Positions 34,501-44,870 of a stretch of DNA of 64,000 bases are shown here, in pieces. Each line of letters opens with the position of its first letter. The first letter of the stretch is position 1. Origin of the DNA: Nemertoderma westbladi (taxonomy: Eukaryota; Xenacoelomorpha; Nemertodermatida; Nemertodermatidae). Location of the stretch: assembly GCA_032718475.1 (NCBI GenBank), contig JAUCBJ010000012.1, positions 1 to 64,000 of the forward strand. The letters are read 5' to 3'. Position numbers and translations under genes: made by a program. Below the pieces are notes generated by a model. That model saw only the letters and a program-made list of their open reading frames with translations, did not search any database and was not told the origin of the DNA.

Positions 34501-35759
34501 CTCTATGGATGATAAGATACAGTAAGAGCTAAGAGAGAAAAGGCAGCAGAAAACAAACGACGACAAAGAATGAAGTGGAGGGAGGATGATACACATAAGA
34601 GGATGATAGTGGAAGAACAATCTGAAGGTAATTTAACGGTTCTTTCAGATACAAACATACAATCATCAGGAAGTCACAGTCGTTCTCTAGCAAGACGTCG
34701 TCATTTTAACATGGCGTAAAATATTCGAATAAAACAATTAGTGATGAGAAATGAAAAACTAAGAAAGAAATTGTTTTACCTGAAACAAAAGGTTAACTTG
34801 CCTGATACTCCCATTGCTGCAAAGGGGCTGCAAAGTGACAGTGACAAAGCAGATAATGAAGGTCAAAGTTGATTACCGTTAAAGACCTCAATGTACAATT
34901 AACACCCCGCTCTAAGCGTAAACTCTGTACAAGATCACCCATGCGGAAATCATTACGCCGTCTCAGATGTCGCATTAGGGTGGCTGGGAATGCAAAACGC
35001 GACAGCTTGTGACATAGAACCACTACAGACGGAGTCAATAAAGAAAAAGTAATTCTGTTGACGTTTCCTCAGAATGTCCTGATAAAAATAAACACAACAA
35101 ACTACTGTATGGAAACACTTGGTGGTTATAACGCCAAGGAGCAGCTAAGATATCAGAAACGATTACTTAAAGATTATTCACATTAAATTCGATGAAGACA
35201 TGGATTACAGTTTGTTTTGTAGGTACTGGCCTAAAAACGTAATTCTGCCTACATTTTCGAATTGGGGAGATCAATAGCTTGTCATGGGAGCAGGCTAGCG
35301 ATGAGATTGGCAAGAAATGGTGGTGTAGAGTTCATAGAGTCATTCCTTTGAAGAGGTTCATAGATATAATTATTGAAGCCTTTGCTGATCTCAAGGACCA
35401 TATTAACCGCTGCGCTATGTAGCTCAGTATCGCGCTGTTAAAGCAGCAAAGAGATTTATCAAGGAAGATGAACTACGTAGTAGCGCAAATAGATTGGTCG
35501 GATAATTATACGATTTTTCAGGCAGCAGAAATACATTGAGCTTACTATGACATTGAGTCGATATCAATCCATTGTATTACAGCCTGGAAGAGGAAAATGG
35601 ATCGAAATCGTTTGCTTCATTAAGTGAATGCACTAACCATAAGGCACCTGCCGTTATGGCGAGTTGATTGAATTTTTTAAATGACCAGATTGAGTACCGA
35701 CACATTAACAAAATCATTATAATAACAGATTCTCCCACGTCGCAATACCGTAGCACGTA

Positions 35760-36953
35760 GGGGAGAGCAGGGGTGGTTGAACCGTGAGGAGGGGTGAATT
35801 AGTGCAATTTAAAGGAGAACGCTTGGGTTGGGCGTTTCCATGGATACACCATTAGATAGACAATTAAAAACTGCACCTACTGTTGTATTTAGTCCAACTC
35901 TGCGGCTGCTTTACCATGAAGGAAAGTGTGCTTTTCCCACGTGTTTTCTAGAAATGATACCGCCGTTTTTTTGGATCACTCCCATTTCATTGATTTGTCA
36001 ATTCACAAATAAATGTGATACTTTTCTGGTGGAGAAATTATTCAGCTTCAAAATTAGGTATGGACGATTACGTCACTGGTCTGCACTTTTCGTACACAAT
36101 GCATTTTTCAAAAAATGGAGTAGTGTGGGAGTCTTGAATCAATGGAGAGGTGGGAGGGTTGATCCACTTTCCTATTGGTTGTTCTGGCTACCTATCTACA
36201 GATATGGATTAGGTTCCACCTTGGTGTAGTGGTTACATTGAATTCACATCTCCCGTAGGTCGTGGGTTCAATCCTCACATGGGCCAGGGCAGTTTTCGTT
36301 TCGGCACGAATGCTTTAAAGGGACCAGCCAGGGCGCATCTGCCTTGCATCCTTATGTGGTAGCTAAATGAGTACTGGAGTTTCCTCTGGGGAGTAAAGTT
36401 CTGGGGGGGCACTGGAAATAAGTCATCAATCAGACTTTGTGCGTAATCCAGCCTAGCGGCCGATGAAAATTTACTTTTACTTTTTACTTTTATGGATGCT
36501 TCTTGTCAACCAGTGGTGACAGATAGTAGATAATATTATTGTCAAATAAAAAGACGACAGTTATTTATGGAGATAGAAAGTGTATTTGACAAAAGTGAGA
36601 TGTCACTGGCAGACAAACACTGAAAATACACTGACAAATAAATAGGCAGAAATACTAATTTCCATTGACATATTTTCCTATTGATAACATTGCTTCTATA
36701 GATGGTTCAACCCTCCTAACCCCCCTGATTCAAGCCTCCTTCCTATATGGGGTAGGATGAGGCGTGAACGAAAAAAAAAACGCGAGGAAAACGCTTATTT
36801 CTCATATAATACATGATTTTAGCACCTCAATGTATTCCAAATAGATGTAGAATATATTGTTTTAGGTTTTTGTGTAATTTCAGCTTGAAGCTACGATGAG
36901 GAACAGAATAAATCAATTTTTTGTAAATTTTGGTTCAACCCTCCTTACTCCCC
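35760..36953. mobile_element. DNA transposon insertion with TA target duplication
   Basis: The left end is TA|GGGGAGAGCAGGGGTGGTTG and the right end GGTTCAACCCTCCTTACTCC then CC|TA: imperfect 24-bp TIRs flanked by TA (35758-35759 and 36954-36955). Removing it restores the reading frame of the surrounding pseudogene exactly, which proves the boundaries. It is 1.19 kb with no transposase motif, so it is non-autonomous; about 280 bp of it is a SINE. Confidence 0.8.
36212..36490 (+). mobile_element. tRNA-derived SINE
   Basis: Starts with a tRNA-like head carrying pol III box A (TGGTGTAGTGGTTA, 36222-36235) and box B (GGTTCAATCC, 36265-36274). A unique body follows, then a TTTTAC repeat tail (36470-36490). 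It is flanked by TATGGAT duplications at 36203-36209 and 36491-36497. It is inserted into the DNA transposon at 35760-36953. The box spacing and tail exclude a functional tRNA gene. Confidence 0.85.
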
Positions 36954-37170
36954 TACATTTTATACCTGTTCTATGTATTTGCTAAGGAAAATAATTTACA
37001 GATTAAATGGTTGTAATTGGAAGCAGGACATGGTAAAGAATCTCCATATGGTATTGGCGGAACCCTCAAGCGCACTTTAGATGCAGTGATGGGGATGGGT
37101 GTACACCAGACACCATCTTTTGATGACATTGTGAATTGTTTTAAGACTCGAACAGTGACAGAAATACTGT

Positions 37171-37973
37171 ACTGAAGATGATGTTAAACAACAAAAGTTG
37201 AAGTTGACACCCGAACCTAGGCCTATTAAAGGCATTGTAAAGGCACATGAGGTTTTGCTTGATCCCATCGTAATGGATTTATCGTGCCTCTGGCAAGATA
37301 AGCTCCTAAAACGGCTTTGTATCTCTAAAGTTTCCAAAAAGTGCTTTCACTTTTTTACTGTTTTGGTTTCTCGGTATCAAGACAGAACTAGCTCGCAATA
37401 ATACACGGTCCTTCAATGACTTGTTGTTTACGGAGATCCACAGCCATTTTCTAGATAGTGCAAAACACCGTGATTTCTGTTCTTTCCAGGTGTTATATTG
37501 CTTCCTTCTGGTATAAAAATAGTGTACTCTACGTAACACCATAGAAAAACCTCTTCGAAGAGGAGAAACCGGGTGAAGAGTGCTTTGGGTCCGTTAGGAT
37601 CCAAAGTATAGCTTCGAAAAATAATACAATTCAAATAATTGTAACCAAAATACACAGAAAATACAGTATTTTAGTCGTTTCGTTATGCTAAAATACTCTG
37701 AAAAATATACAAAAAAGTCCATTGAAAAAAGTCTGATTGTAGAAAAGTCTATTTTGTGGAAAATAGTCATGAAAAGTCGTAATAAACTTGGTGCAGCTTC
37801 ACGCTATTGGAACTTGGCATTAGTACAAACACCAGGTACCCGTCTGGGTCCAAACGGCGGTGGGACCGATTGGATTGAAATGGTTGGCTACTGAATTGAT
37901 ATTTTTGATATAAATTGATTGAATTGATATTTATTTCCTTACTTCTTTATCCTACGACTTAGGATTGACCTCT
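37171..37973. other. Left flank of copy B, containing a repeat shared with its right flank
   Basis: About 37660-37890 matches 54780-54985 in direct orientation (GTCGTTTCGTTATGCTAAAA, GTCGTAATAAACTTGGT, CTATTGGAACTTGGC). No coding sequence recognised. Confidence 0.6.
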
Positions 37974-37978
37974 AAGTC
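37974..37978. repeat. Target site duplication AAGTC (left)
   Basis: Directly abuts the TG end of the LTR and is repeated at 54062-54066 beyond the other LTR. Five bases is a usual length for BEL/Pao. Confidence 0.8.
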
Positions 37979-39181
37979 TGTTCGCGCTTTCAGACCGTTA
38001 TTGTTCGCGCTTTCAGACCTTTAGCAGTTTAACCTGCCAAATTTGGATGTCTTTTAGATGATAGATAGTCTTTAGCCTATGACAAGTATTTGATACACTA
38101 CATTAGCCGAATCCAGTCTATGCGCGATCATTCACCCGCTGGATATACCCGGGAGACTGGATTCGGAAGCCTAACCGTATTGCGGGGTAGGCCTACTGTA
38201 TTATTCGACTGATCGTAATATATATAATCTCTGACAAATATTCTTCACTTTCGGGAAATATTAACAGTTCCTTTAGGACGTGGCGCTTTAAATATATAAA
38301 CAGAGTTATGACTTAAACTAGACACAACGGGATGGCTATAGATTCACGTATATGGCGCATTCTTTAGGAGATGCTTCGTTATCAATCACGATCATACACA
38401 ATACTGCACAATGCTGCACCCTAATCTGCCGACCTTCACTAATTTTAGTCACATATAAGGAGAACAACAGACAATACGTGTAGGGCCTATAAAATAGCAT
38501 TAGATTCACTTCAAACCACTTAATGTAAGTCGCAATCGTTATATGTATCCGGTCTCTCTAACCTTTAGTATATCAAGAAGATTGGGGTGTCTGATTGTTT
38601 ATCAGTATTCCAAATATAATATTCCATCAACAAATATAATGAATAAACGACAGCAAAAGCAGTAATGTTAAGGTATGTTATGAGTGAGTGAGTAAGTTAA
38701 GTTATGTTATGTATGTATGATCAGTGAGTTTGATATGATAACGGATATACGTTCTATAATTAAGCCTACTAATGTTGAACTAAAGACTGAAACACGGAGG
38801 TTCCACGCCGGTGTTGTAGGCTGTGGACAAAATCACAATACTGACTCACTTCCCTAGTTTCTATATACAATCTCCAACACAGAGGCAAAAAACGCTCTGA
38901 TTGGTCGACCGAACAAAGAGAGAACAAAGAACAAAGAGATGTTCCACGTGGCAATATCAGCTGTTAGCCGTCGTCATGGTATCTACACTGTTTCAAGAGG
39001 ATCCGGCGTATTGCGTCATAGAATTGCTAATCATGTCCGCTAAAGTACACATACAGAAGAAATGGCTTTTATGTCCTCTAAAACAACAGTACAGTAAGGA
39101 CACGGCCTTTTATGCCTGCTAAACCAACTACAGAGTACTTTACGGGGAAAATAACCGGCTAATTACGCAAAAGCCTTTACA
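37979..39181 (-). repeat. 3' LTR of copy B (1203 bp)
   Basis: Aligns base for base with 52882-54061 (constant offset 14880), both starting TGTAAA on the minus strand. At its other end it carries 23 additional bases: the terminal GGTCTGAAAGCGCGAACA is present twice, separated by ATAAC. Bounded by AAGTC on the outside and a purine-rich tract inside. Confidence 0.88.
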
Positions 39182-39200
39182 CCGCTCCCAGAAAATGGGA
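39182..39200 (-). promoter_or_regulatory. Polypurine tract next to the 3' LTR of copy B
   Basis: On the minus strand CTGGGAGCGG directly precedes the LTR start TGTAAAGG, the expected position of the plus-strand primer in reverse transcription. It is short and interrupted by one C. Confidence 0.5.
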
Positions 39201-39259
39201 TTTAAGTCTATAAAATATAACAAATCACAGTTTCTAAAATATAAAAATACTCTAAACAG

Positions 39260-40387
39260 TTAGTCTTTCTTACGCGGACGGCGTTTACGCAGTTTTTTGA
39301 GGCTAGCAAGAGTCCTTTTCTCTTTGGGGCGAGCCACTTTACTAGGAGGGCTGTAGCTCCTGGGTGAAGGGTGCAATACAATTGCATCAGAAGGTTTAGG
39401 ATTACGATCGGTGTATCCTCCGGTCGAGGTACCTGGTTGATCGGTATCAACTTCAGTGGAGCGAGGTCTAATGGCTTTTAGGGCGCGTCTTAGGACAGCA
39501 GCTCCTACGGGTCCTTGACGGGTCGTCTGGACAATGGCGGTAGGCGGACCGTGAGTGGTAAAAAACTTCCTTGGTTTAATGGTTCTTTCCAGCTCGCGTT
39601 CTCGGGCTCGATATTTGTAGGGCCGTCGAGATACTTCCTGTAACTCAGGGTGCGAGTTGATAAATAAATCGCCATACTCAGGGTCTTGACGGATGAAATT
39701 GATCAAATGATATGAAGTAATATCGTTAGGATTGACGTTCCTAAGATATTTTCGAACAAATTTGGTGGAAATACACTCACCAACACGCTTCATTAGTTCG
39801 TAACTCGGTGTGCGTGTTTTTTGTTCCACAGACGCGAATAAATAAGGATGGAACGCGTAAACTCCCTCGTAAGAGCGTCCAGGGTAGTAGCGATGGCGGG
39901 CCTCACAATGTAAATCCGCGTTCGCTTCCCAAGCTCGGATGTAGCGCAGGGTAATCATCTCATCTACGCTTTCTAAATCGCGGTTAAAGGGGCAATTATA
40001 ACTGGCATGTCCTTTAAGTTGACAGTGGTGACATTGGGTCATAAATTGGGGGCAGACTGCAAAAATATGCGAGTTATTAAGTCTGCAATACGCACAATAG
40101 ATCTCCATCATCGGTTGTTCGTGGAAATAGGAGCAGGGTACGTCTGAGTCCATAGGGGTGAAATGGTCTCTCGATGCGCATAATCGACAACGTTTTCGAG
40201 AAATATAGTTGGCGTGTCGATAATCGTATGCGGTGAGACATTGTGGACCTTGATACCACTCCAAGACGTAATCGTTATCGCTGCTCCGGGGCGCTGTAGG
40301 CTGGATCGCTTCAGATTCTAAGCATATTGGTTCGTCTTCCAATTGCATAGCTGAGGTAGGTGCGGCTGTCTCCGCAAGCGGACCCAC
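39260..40387 (-). CDS. X3: zinc-knuckle protein in the 3' region of copy B
   Basis: Unknown protein of up to 375 aa. The first ATG in the frame is at 40346-40348; the frame opens a little further upstream, overlapping the end of X2. Counted from the GTG at 40387, three zinc-knuckle-like units lie at residues 67-85 (CxxCxxxxH...C), 98-112 (CX2CX5HX4C) and 119-132 (CX2CX4HX4C, CHHCQLKGHASYNC). The spacing resembles the three knuckles of the element's own Gag. The C-terminal third is very basic (KKLRKRRPRKKD). No membrane segment or signal peptide is visible, so it does not look like Env. I infer nucleic acid binding. Confidence 0.7.
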   Translation of the reverse strand: MGPLAETAAPTSAMQLEDEPICLESEAIQPTAPRSSDNDYVLEWYQGPQCLTAYDYRHANYISRKRCRLCASRDHFTPMDSDVPCSYFHEQPMMEIYCAYCRLNNSHIFAVCPQFMTQCHHCQLKGHASYNCPFNRDLESVDEMITLRYIRAWEANADLHCEARHRYYPGRSYEGVYAFHPYLFASVEQKTRTPSYELMKRVGECISTKFVRKYLRNVNPNDITSYHLINFIRQDPEYGDLFINSHPELQEVSRRPYKYRARERELERTIKPRKFFTTHGPPTAIVQTTRQGPVGAAVLRRALKAIRPRSTEVDTDQPGTSTGGYTDRNPKPSDAIVLHPSPRSYSPPSKVARPKEKRTLASLKKLRKRRPRKKD

Positions 40388-41842
40388 GGTCTGAATTTGA
40401 ATATTCTATTGTCTGAATTTCCACGACAGAATAACCTGTGGGTATTCGAGGTCTTTGTATAACAGATGAATGTAAGTTCTGTATACAAACGTCCTGAAAG
40501 AGAGCAAATCCCGCGCTGTTTAGCTTCTCTGCAGCTGAGTCTCTTAGGCTGAGTTTGGTCAGAGCGCGGTCCTTGAACTGACTATCAACGTTACGGAACG
40601 GAGTCAGAAAGCGCCTGAAACATTCGAAGCGGATTAATTTATTGTGTTCATCTAACTTGGCGAGTTTGGTTCCAAGTATTAAGGGATGGGCGCGTATGGT
40701 ACGACTGCACACATCGGCTAGCCAACCAGCAAGTGCTGCGTTTTCAAAGATCGTGTATATAGCTAAGGAGGGACAAAGTGGAACACTCATAAAGCTATAC
40801 ACGGCGCCAGGTGCGGTCAATGGTCCATCAAAGTATAAACGAGAATATTGATCTCCATATACTTGTTGGTAATTTATAGGATTTCCAACCTTGAAATTCC
40901 ATCCATATTCTTGAAAGGCAAGATGTCCGATGGAGGTTCGTTGTACTTTGGTAATGCCGCTGGGTGTATTGGCATACATAGTGCGGAAGAAACCTCGGCC
41001 TTCTGCCCAGGGAGTAATCAGCTGAGTATCCACGAAAGGGTATGGAATGTTTTCCATATTCCGAAAGTCGTTTTGTAGATCTCCATAAACAGCCGAGCCG
41101 ATTTTAAGGATTCTTTCGTTAAACAACATCTCGAGCACAGGTTGGGGTAACATCGATCCATCGATACCCATGGCCGGTTTGCGCTCGGTGTCGGCGACGT
41201 AACGCTGCGCGAGCTCGAATTGTCCATGTCGGAGTCTCTTTTGTGTCTCAGTAAGAGTTTCAAAAGAATAATCAATCACATCGGAACACGCTCGAGTAAA
41301 TACGTGGGTAGAACCAGCGAGTCCTCGTATGTGTATCATCCGCGTAGTTCCCAGTTCTCCAACCGGAATGCTACCTTCGTTATCGTAAGTGACAACTCCA
41401 TACATCTCGATAACGTTAAGAGTTTCGTTCCACTCTTTAGTGGCGTTTTCGAGGGTCATTCCCACAGGATGCCACAAGGTAGCGCATTCGCTAGCATTAG
41501 GTAGGTCTCTATACTTTAAATATTGTGTGGTATATGTTTCCACATCTCCATATCGTTGTATTCTTTCCTCCTCGAATAACACGTCAAGATTCCAGTGTAC
41601 TAAACGAGTTTTGATGAATCCATCAAGATTATACGGAGGTATTGTTTCTTTCTCTATTCTGGAAACATTATATGGTTTTCGAAATGAGTTTACTTTAACT
41701 AACTGATCCAGATGTTTCTGCAGTTGTTCGAGTTCGACAAGATCGAGAGGATTTATTAGTGGTAGAAACCTCAGACTATGTGTAGGATCTTCCGGTTTTA
41801 CCATGTAATATTGCGTTAGATTGACGTAATAAGGGTGATCTT
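40311..41842 (-). CDS. X2, C-terminal part: unknown protein in the 3' region of copy B
   Basis: About 510 codons after the LINE insertion, beginning KDHPYYVNLTQYYMVKPEDP. Mixed alpha/beta composition, rich in aromatic residues, with no long hydrophobic segment except a mild one around SVPLCPSLAIYTIFENAALA. Features such as LPLINPLDLVELEQLQKHLD and NPINYQQVYGDQYSRLYFDG fit no protease, polymerase, integrase, methyltransferase or envelope motif known to me. The length and lack of enzymatic signatures would suit a structural (capsid-like) protein, but that is only inference. The last residues overlap the start of X3 in another frame. Confidence 0.7.
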
Positions 41843-42031
41843 TGCCTGTCTTTCTTTTTTGATAACTCTTCAATTATCCTTCTAAGTGCCAAAATGGGCT
41901 CCATGGTCCCACGACCTTTACGGAACCCATTTCAGGGTTCCCCCAGGGTTCCGTAAAGGTCGTGGGACCATGGAGCCCATTTTGGCACTTAGAAGGATAA
42001 TTGAAGAGTTATCAAAAAAGAAAGACAGGCA
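41843..42031. repeat. Perfect-looking 86-bp inverted repeat at the LINE 5' end
   Basis: The arms 41843-41928 and 41946-42031 read as reverse complements (TGCCTGTCTTTCTTTTTTGA against TCAAAAAAGAAAGACAGGCA at the outer ends). Confidence 0.9.
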
Positions 42032-43163
42032 TCTGGCTGTTATCTTTGTTGACTTCTTCAAGGCCTTTGATTCAGTCTCTCGCTCACGTATGTTCAGCAT
42101 ACTTTCATTATATGGGATTCCTGATGAAATTATTGCAGCAATCAGATCAGTATACGATGGTTCGACAACATTTGTGTCTACTGTTGACGGTGACACAGAA
42201 CCATTTGAAGTGTTATGGGGCGTCCTCCAAGGAGACACACTTGCACCATTCTTGTTCATTATTGTGGTTGACTATGTTCTACGCATGTCCTTAGATCATC
42301 ATAATGATGATGGGGTGATGATAACTCCACCTACTGGCTCCAGAAGTCGAGGAAATCCTGCCAAGTACCTAACTGATCTAGACTTTGCTGATGACTAAGG
42401 AGTACTCTCAGAATCATTAGAGGGAGCCCAGCGGCTCCTCAGCTCATTAGAACATGCTGCTTCTAGTGTTGGTCTTTTTATTAACTCCAGAAAGACCAAA
42501 ATTCTGACAGTTAACTTTGAAAGTCCTCAACAAGTCTCTGATCGGATGAGCATAAGCTCAAAGGATGGTATGCTTGAGCATGTGGACGACTTCTGTTACC
42601 TGGGATCATGGATCCGGAAGTCAGGTGAGGACCTTCGAATACGTAAGGGAAAGGCATGGGCAGCCTTGAATAGGCTTTCCAGGATTTGGAAGTCACCTAG
42701 AATTAATCGGAAACTTAAGGTCCGATTATTTAGAGCAGCAGTAGTTCCAGTACTCCTCTACGGGAGTCCATGCTGGGCTCTAACTGCTGAGGACACCAAA
42801 TCTCTGGATGGCACATTCACAAGAATGCTACGCCGGGTACATTGTGTCAAGTACAATGCACACATCTCCAACCAGACACTATATAACATTGGAGGTGTCT
42901 CATTGGTTCCCCCAAGCTTGACACTAGAACAAAATCGTCTCCGCTTTGCAGGACATTGCTTTCGCCGTGAGGACCAGCCAGTGCATAATCTTGTACTTTG
43001 GCAGCCTCATGGAGTGAATAAGCATGGTGGACAGCCCATGACTTTCTTGAGACGCATCTTAAAGGACACTGGCCTTAAAGATGCGGATGATCTAGCAAAT
43101 GTCATGGGTGATAGGGAGTTGTGGCGGCGCAATTTTGTTGACAAGCCGGCACAGCATTCTTAA
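41946..43163 (+). pseudogene. LINE reverse transcriptase fragment
   Basis: Covers the palm and thumb of a non-LTR RT: VIFVDFFKAFDSVSR, VLWGVLQGDTLAPFLFIIVV, then TDLDFADD (FADD in place of YADD), followed by a TAA at 42396-42398 directly after the catalytic box. The frame then continues as SSLEHAASSVGLFINSRKTK, LLYGSPCWALT and the C-terminal RLRFAGHCFRREDQP, ending with TAA after KPAQHS. N-terminal endonuclease and fingers are absent. The stop at the catalytic box and 5' truncation make it inactive. Confidence 0.85.
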
Positions 43164-43190
43164 AAATGCAGCTGCAATGCAGCATGCCGA

Positions 43191-43852
43191 TCCTAGTCCT
43201 AGTTGATCCCATAAAACGAGTCCGGTAAAGGTCTAGCGCGTATGTTTACATCGTGTACCATGCGACGGACAAGATCCGCTCTATTGTCCGGAGGTTGAAC
43301 GAGTGTACCATCTACACGAGCGGCTTCGATGGGTGGACGTTGCAACATGGGAGCGTCGGCGATAAGCTCTCTAGATCTTAGGTTGATATCAACCGGTTGG
43401 GGTTGTATCGTCGCAAAGAGTTTGTCTCCGAAATGGGGAACCATCGAGGGATGAAGGATGGTTTTAGAGTAGAGATCCGTCATAAGGATTTGAGCATCGG
43501 GTTGAGCTAAAGCTGCTTCTTCTCTCTCATCTAGTTCTATATGTCTCTCCTCGAGCTGATTTTCCTCCGCTTGTTGTTGTAGACGCTCATCTAGGAACTC
43601 TTGTAAAGAGTAGGTTCGTCCACGTTCGATGTCCTCTTAGAGATTTTGTATTTCTCTATCGAACTGGGGTAAAGCTAATTCCTTCACCGCTTGGACTTGT
43701 TGTTGCAATTTACGTTTCTCCAAACAATCGTAAGTTCCTTTTCCGATTTTCTGCCGAATAGCATCTAACGCGTTTCGTACGACGCTCTCTTCGACTTCTG
43801 TAACGGGTTGTATCGAGGTGAAGCCGGGACGGTTGTGTGGGTTAAATGGCGA
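43191..43852 (-). pseudogene. X2, N-terminal part: coiled-coil-rich, one in-frame stop
   Basis: The minus-strand frame opens at 43852, immediately after X1 ends (43842), without any ATG until 43483. It encodes a Gln/Glu-rich, likely coiled-coil region (KLQQQVQAVKELALPQFDRE and ERLQQQAEENQLEERHIELD) with a TAA at about 43637-43639, then LMTDLYSKTILHPSMVPHFG and on to DSFYG, where the LINE interrupts it. The lack of a start suggests translation as a fusion with X1, or loss of frame by a small indel. Confidence 0.6.
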
Positions 43853-44870
43853 TTAGGTAGGGTTGGCGAATATCTAGTGAGCCTACTACCGGAGTACCAC
43901 CGATCAACTGTTCGGGTAACACTAGATCTTTGAACAGTGAGTACAGTTCAGGAGGATCCGTGATACTATTAGGATCAAGAGTCTGAGGTCTAACTGAGGA
44001 ATGAGGAGGTCTGACCGAGTATTCCGGAACTCTGATCATTGGTTTGTTCAAGGATCGTTTGAGTCGAGCGACCATAGGGGATACGTCGAACAGGTTTCGC
44101 TCGAAACTCCCATAAGTATATCGTGTAAAACTGTGTTTAGCGCAACGTCTCCGCGGATGTTTATGTCTTTCCGTTTGCTGATTGGGTCTAGGGCATTCGT
44201 CGCAGTAATACCAAAGACGCACGTCCTGCAGGGGAAACGCGGGTGATCGTTCTCCAGTTTTACAATATTCCTCCATCTGTTCGAAGCTATCTGGGACGAC
44301 AGGTAGCGGTCGATCGGCGGTAAGATACATCATAGTGAAATAGAGTCGTTTGAGTTCTATCATAGGATCATGATGTATACCTTGTGGATATCGAGTTTCG
44401 AGATTTTGTTGACTGGCAATAATGAGATATGTCTCTCTCAGGAATTCCAGATAATCGTTGAAGTCGCTGCGTTTATCCGGCTCTTCAACGTCTTCCCTTT
44501 CGAGTTTGTTTCGAATAGAGTTCTCGTGTTCTATTCTCGGTTTATCGTTCCGACTCCGCTGGGTATGATATTTAAATAAAACCATTTCCCTTTCGGTGTC
44601 TACATCGTCCGTATCGTGTAAATCGATAGGATGGCCAGTAGTTAAGAAGTCCATATACGTACCATTACGATGCGTATAGCGAGCGGTGAACTTTCTATAA
44701 TCCAATTCACGCGTAAGTTGCTCCTGGGACATTGGCGGTTCGATATAACGACCATCATCCTCCGTAGTAGTTGGACCAGCGTCTCCGCGTATCAAGCTAT
44801 CGACAAACGCTTGTAAAGGTAGAGTATATCGCTCCCTAATACCGAGATCATCTTCTATCAACTCAGTCAT
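43842..44870 (-). CDS. X1: unknown protein in the 3' region of copy B
   Basis: 342 aa from the ATG at 44868-44870 (AGATATGACTG context). Acidic, hydrophilic N-terminal half with many Asp/Glu/Arg (RERYTLPLQAF, DLHDTDDVDTEREM). A helix-rich middle (FNDYLEFLRETYLIIASQQN) is followed by one possible zinc site (CDECPRP, H, then CAKH, about residues 222-245). The C-terminal region has repeated Pro/Arg (VRPPHSSVRPQ). No signal peptide or transmembrane segment. Not recognised. A TATA-like CTAATATATAAACTC lies about 40 bp upstream of the ATG on the minus strand and could drive a subgenomic transcript. Confidence 0.65.
   Translation of the reverse strand: MTELIEDDLGIRERYTLPLQAFVDSLIRGDAGPTTTEDDGRYIEPPMSQEQLTRELDYRKFTARYTHRNGTYMDFLTTGHPIDLHDTDDVDTEREMVLFKYHTQRSRNDKPRIEHENSIRNKLEREDVEEPDKRSDFNDYLEFLRETYLIIASQQNLETRYPQGIHHDPMIELKRLYFTMMYLTADRPLPVVPDSFEQMEEYCKTGERSPAFPLQDVRLWYYCDECPRPNQQTERHKHPRRRCAKHSFTRYTYGSFERNLFDVSPMVARLKRSLNKPMIRVPEYSVRPPHSSVRPQTLDPNSITDPPELYSLFKDLVLPEQLIGGTPVVGSLDIRQPYLIAI

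Larger units (their letters stand above)
34510..37170 (+). pseudogene. Decayed multi-copy (transposon-like) gene, interrupted
   Basis: Plus-strand remnants in several frames. A basic, bZIP-like N-terminal region (KAAENKRRQRMKWREDD, about 34535-34600) is followed near 34740 by a Leu/Lys helix. Around 35590-35755 come LSECTNHKAPAVMAS and IIITDSPTSQYRS, and after the insertion, around 37030-37075, EAGHGKESPYGIGGTLKR. The DSPTSQYR and AGHGK..GGTLKR motifs belong to a family of uncharacterised proteins found in many copies in invertebrate genomes; I infer a transposon origin. Multiple in-frame stops show it is dead. Confidence 0.5.
41843..43190 (+). mobile_element. 5'-truncated LINE inserted in X2, with inverted 5' end
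   Basis: A non-LTR retrotransposon fragment starting in the middle of RT. On the left the first 86 bases (41946-42031) are present again as an inverted copy (41843-41928) around a 17-base loop. The right end is a short TCCTAGTCCTAGTTGAT tail, then X2 resumes. No poly(A). The absence of poly(A) and the RT type suggest an RTE-like or related clade. Confidence 0.8.

Noticed and set aside
36212-36290. Functional tRNA gene
   Set aside because: Box A and B are present but there is no acceptor or anticodon stem pairing that I could fold, and the sequence continues into a SINE body and tail.
39260-44870. X1-X3 as a retroviral-type envelope gene
   Set aside because: No signal peptide, transmembrane anchor, furin-like site or fusion peptide visible; zinc knuckles in X3 argue otherwise.
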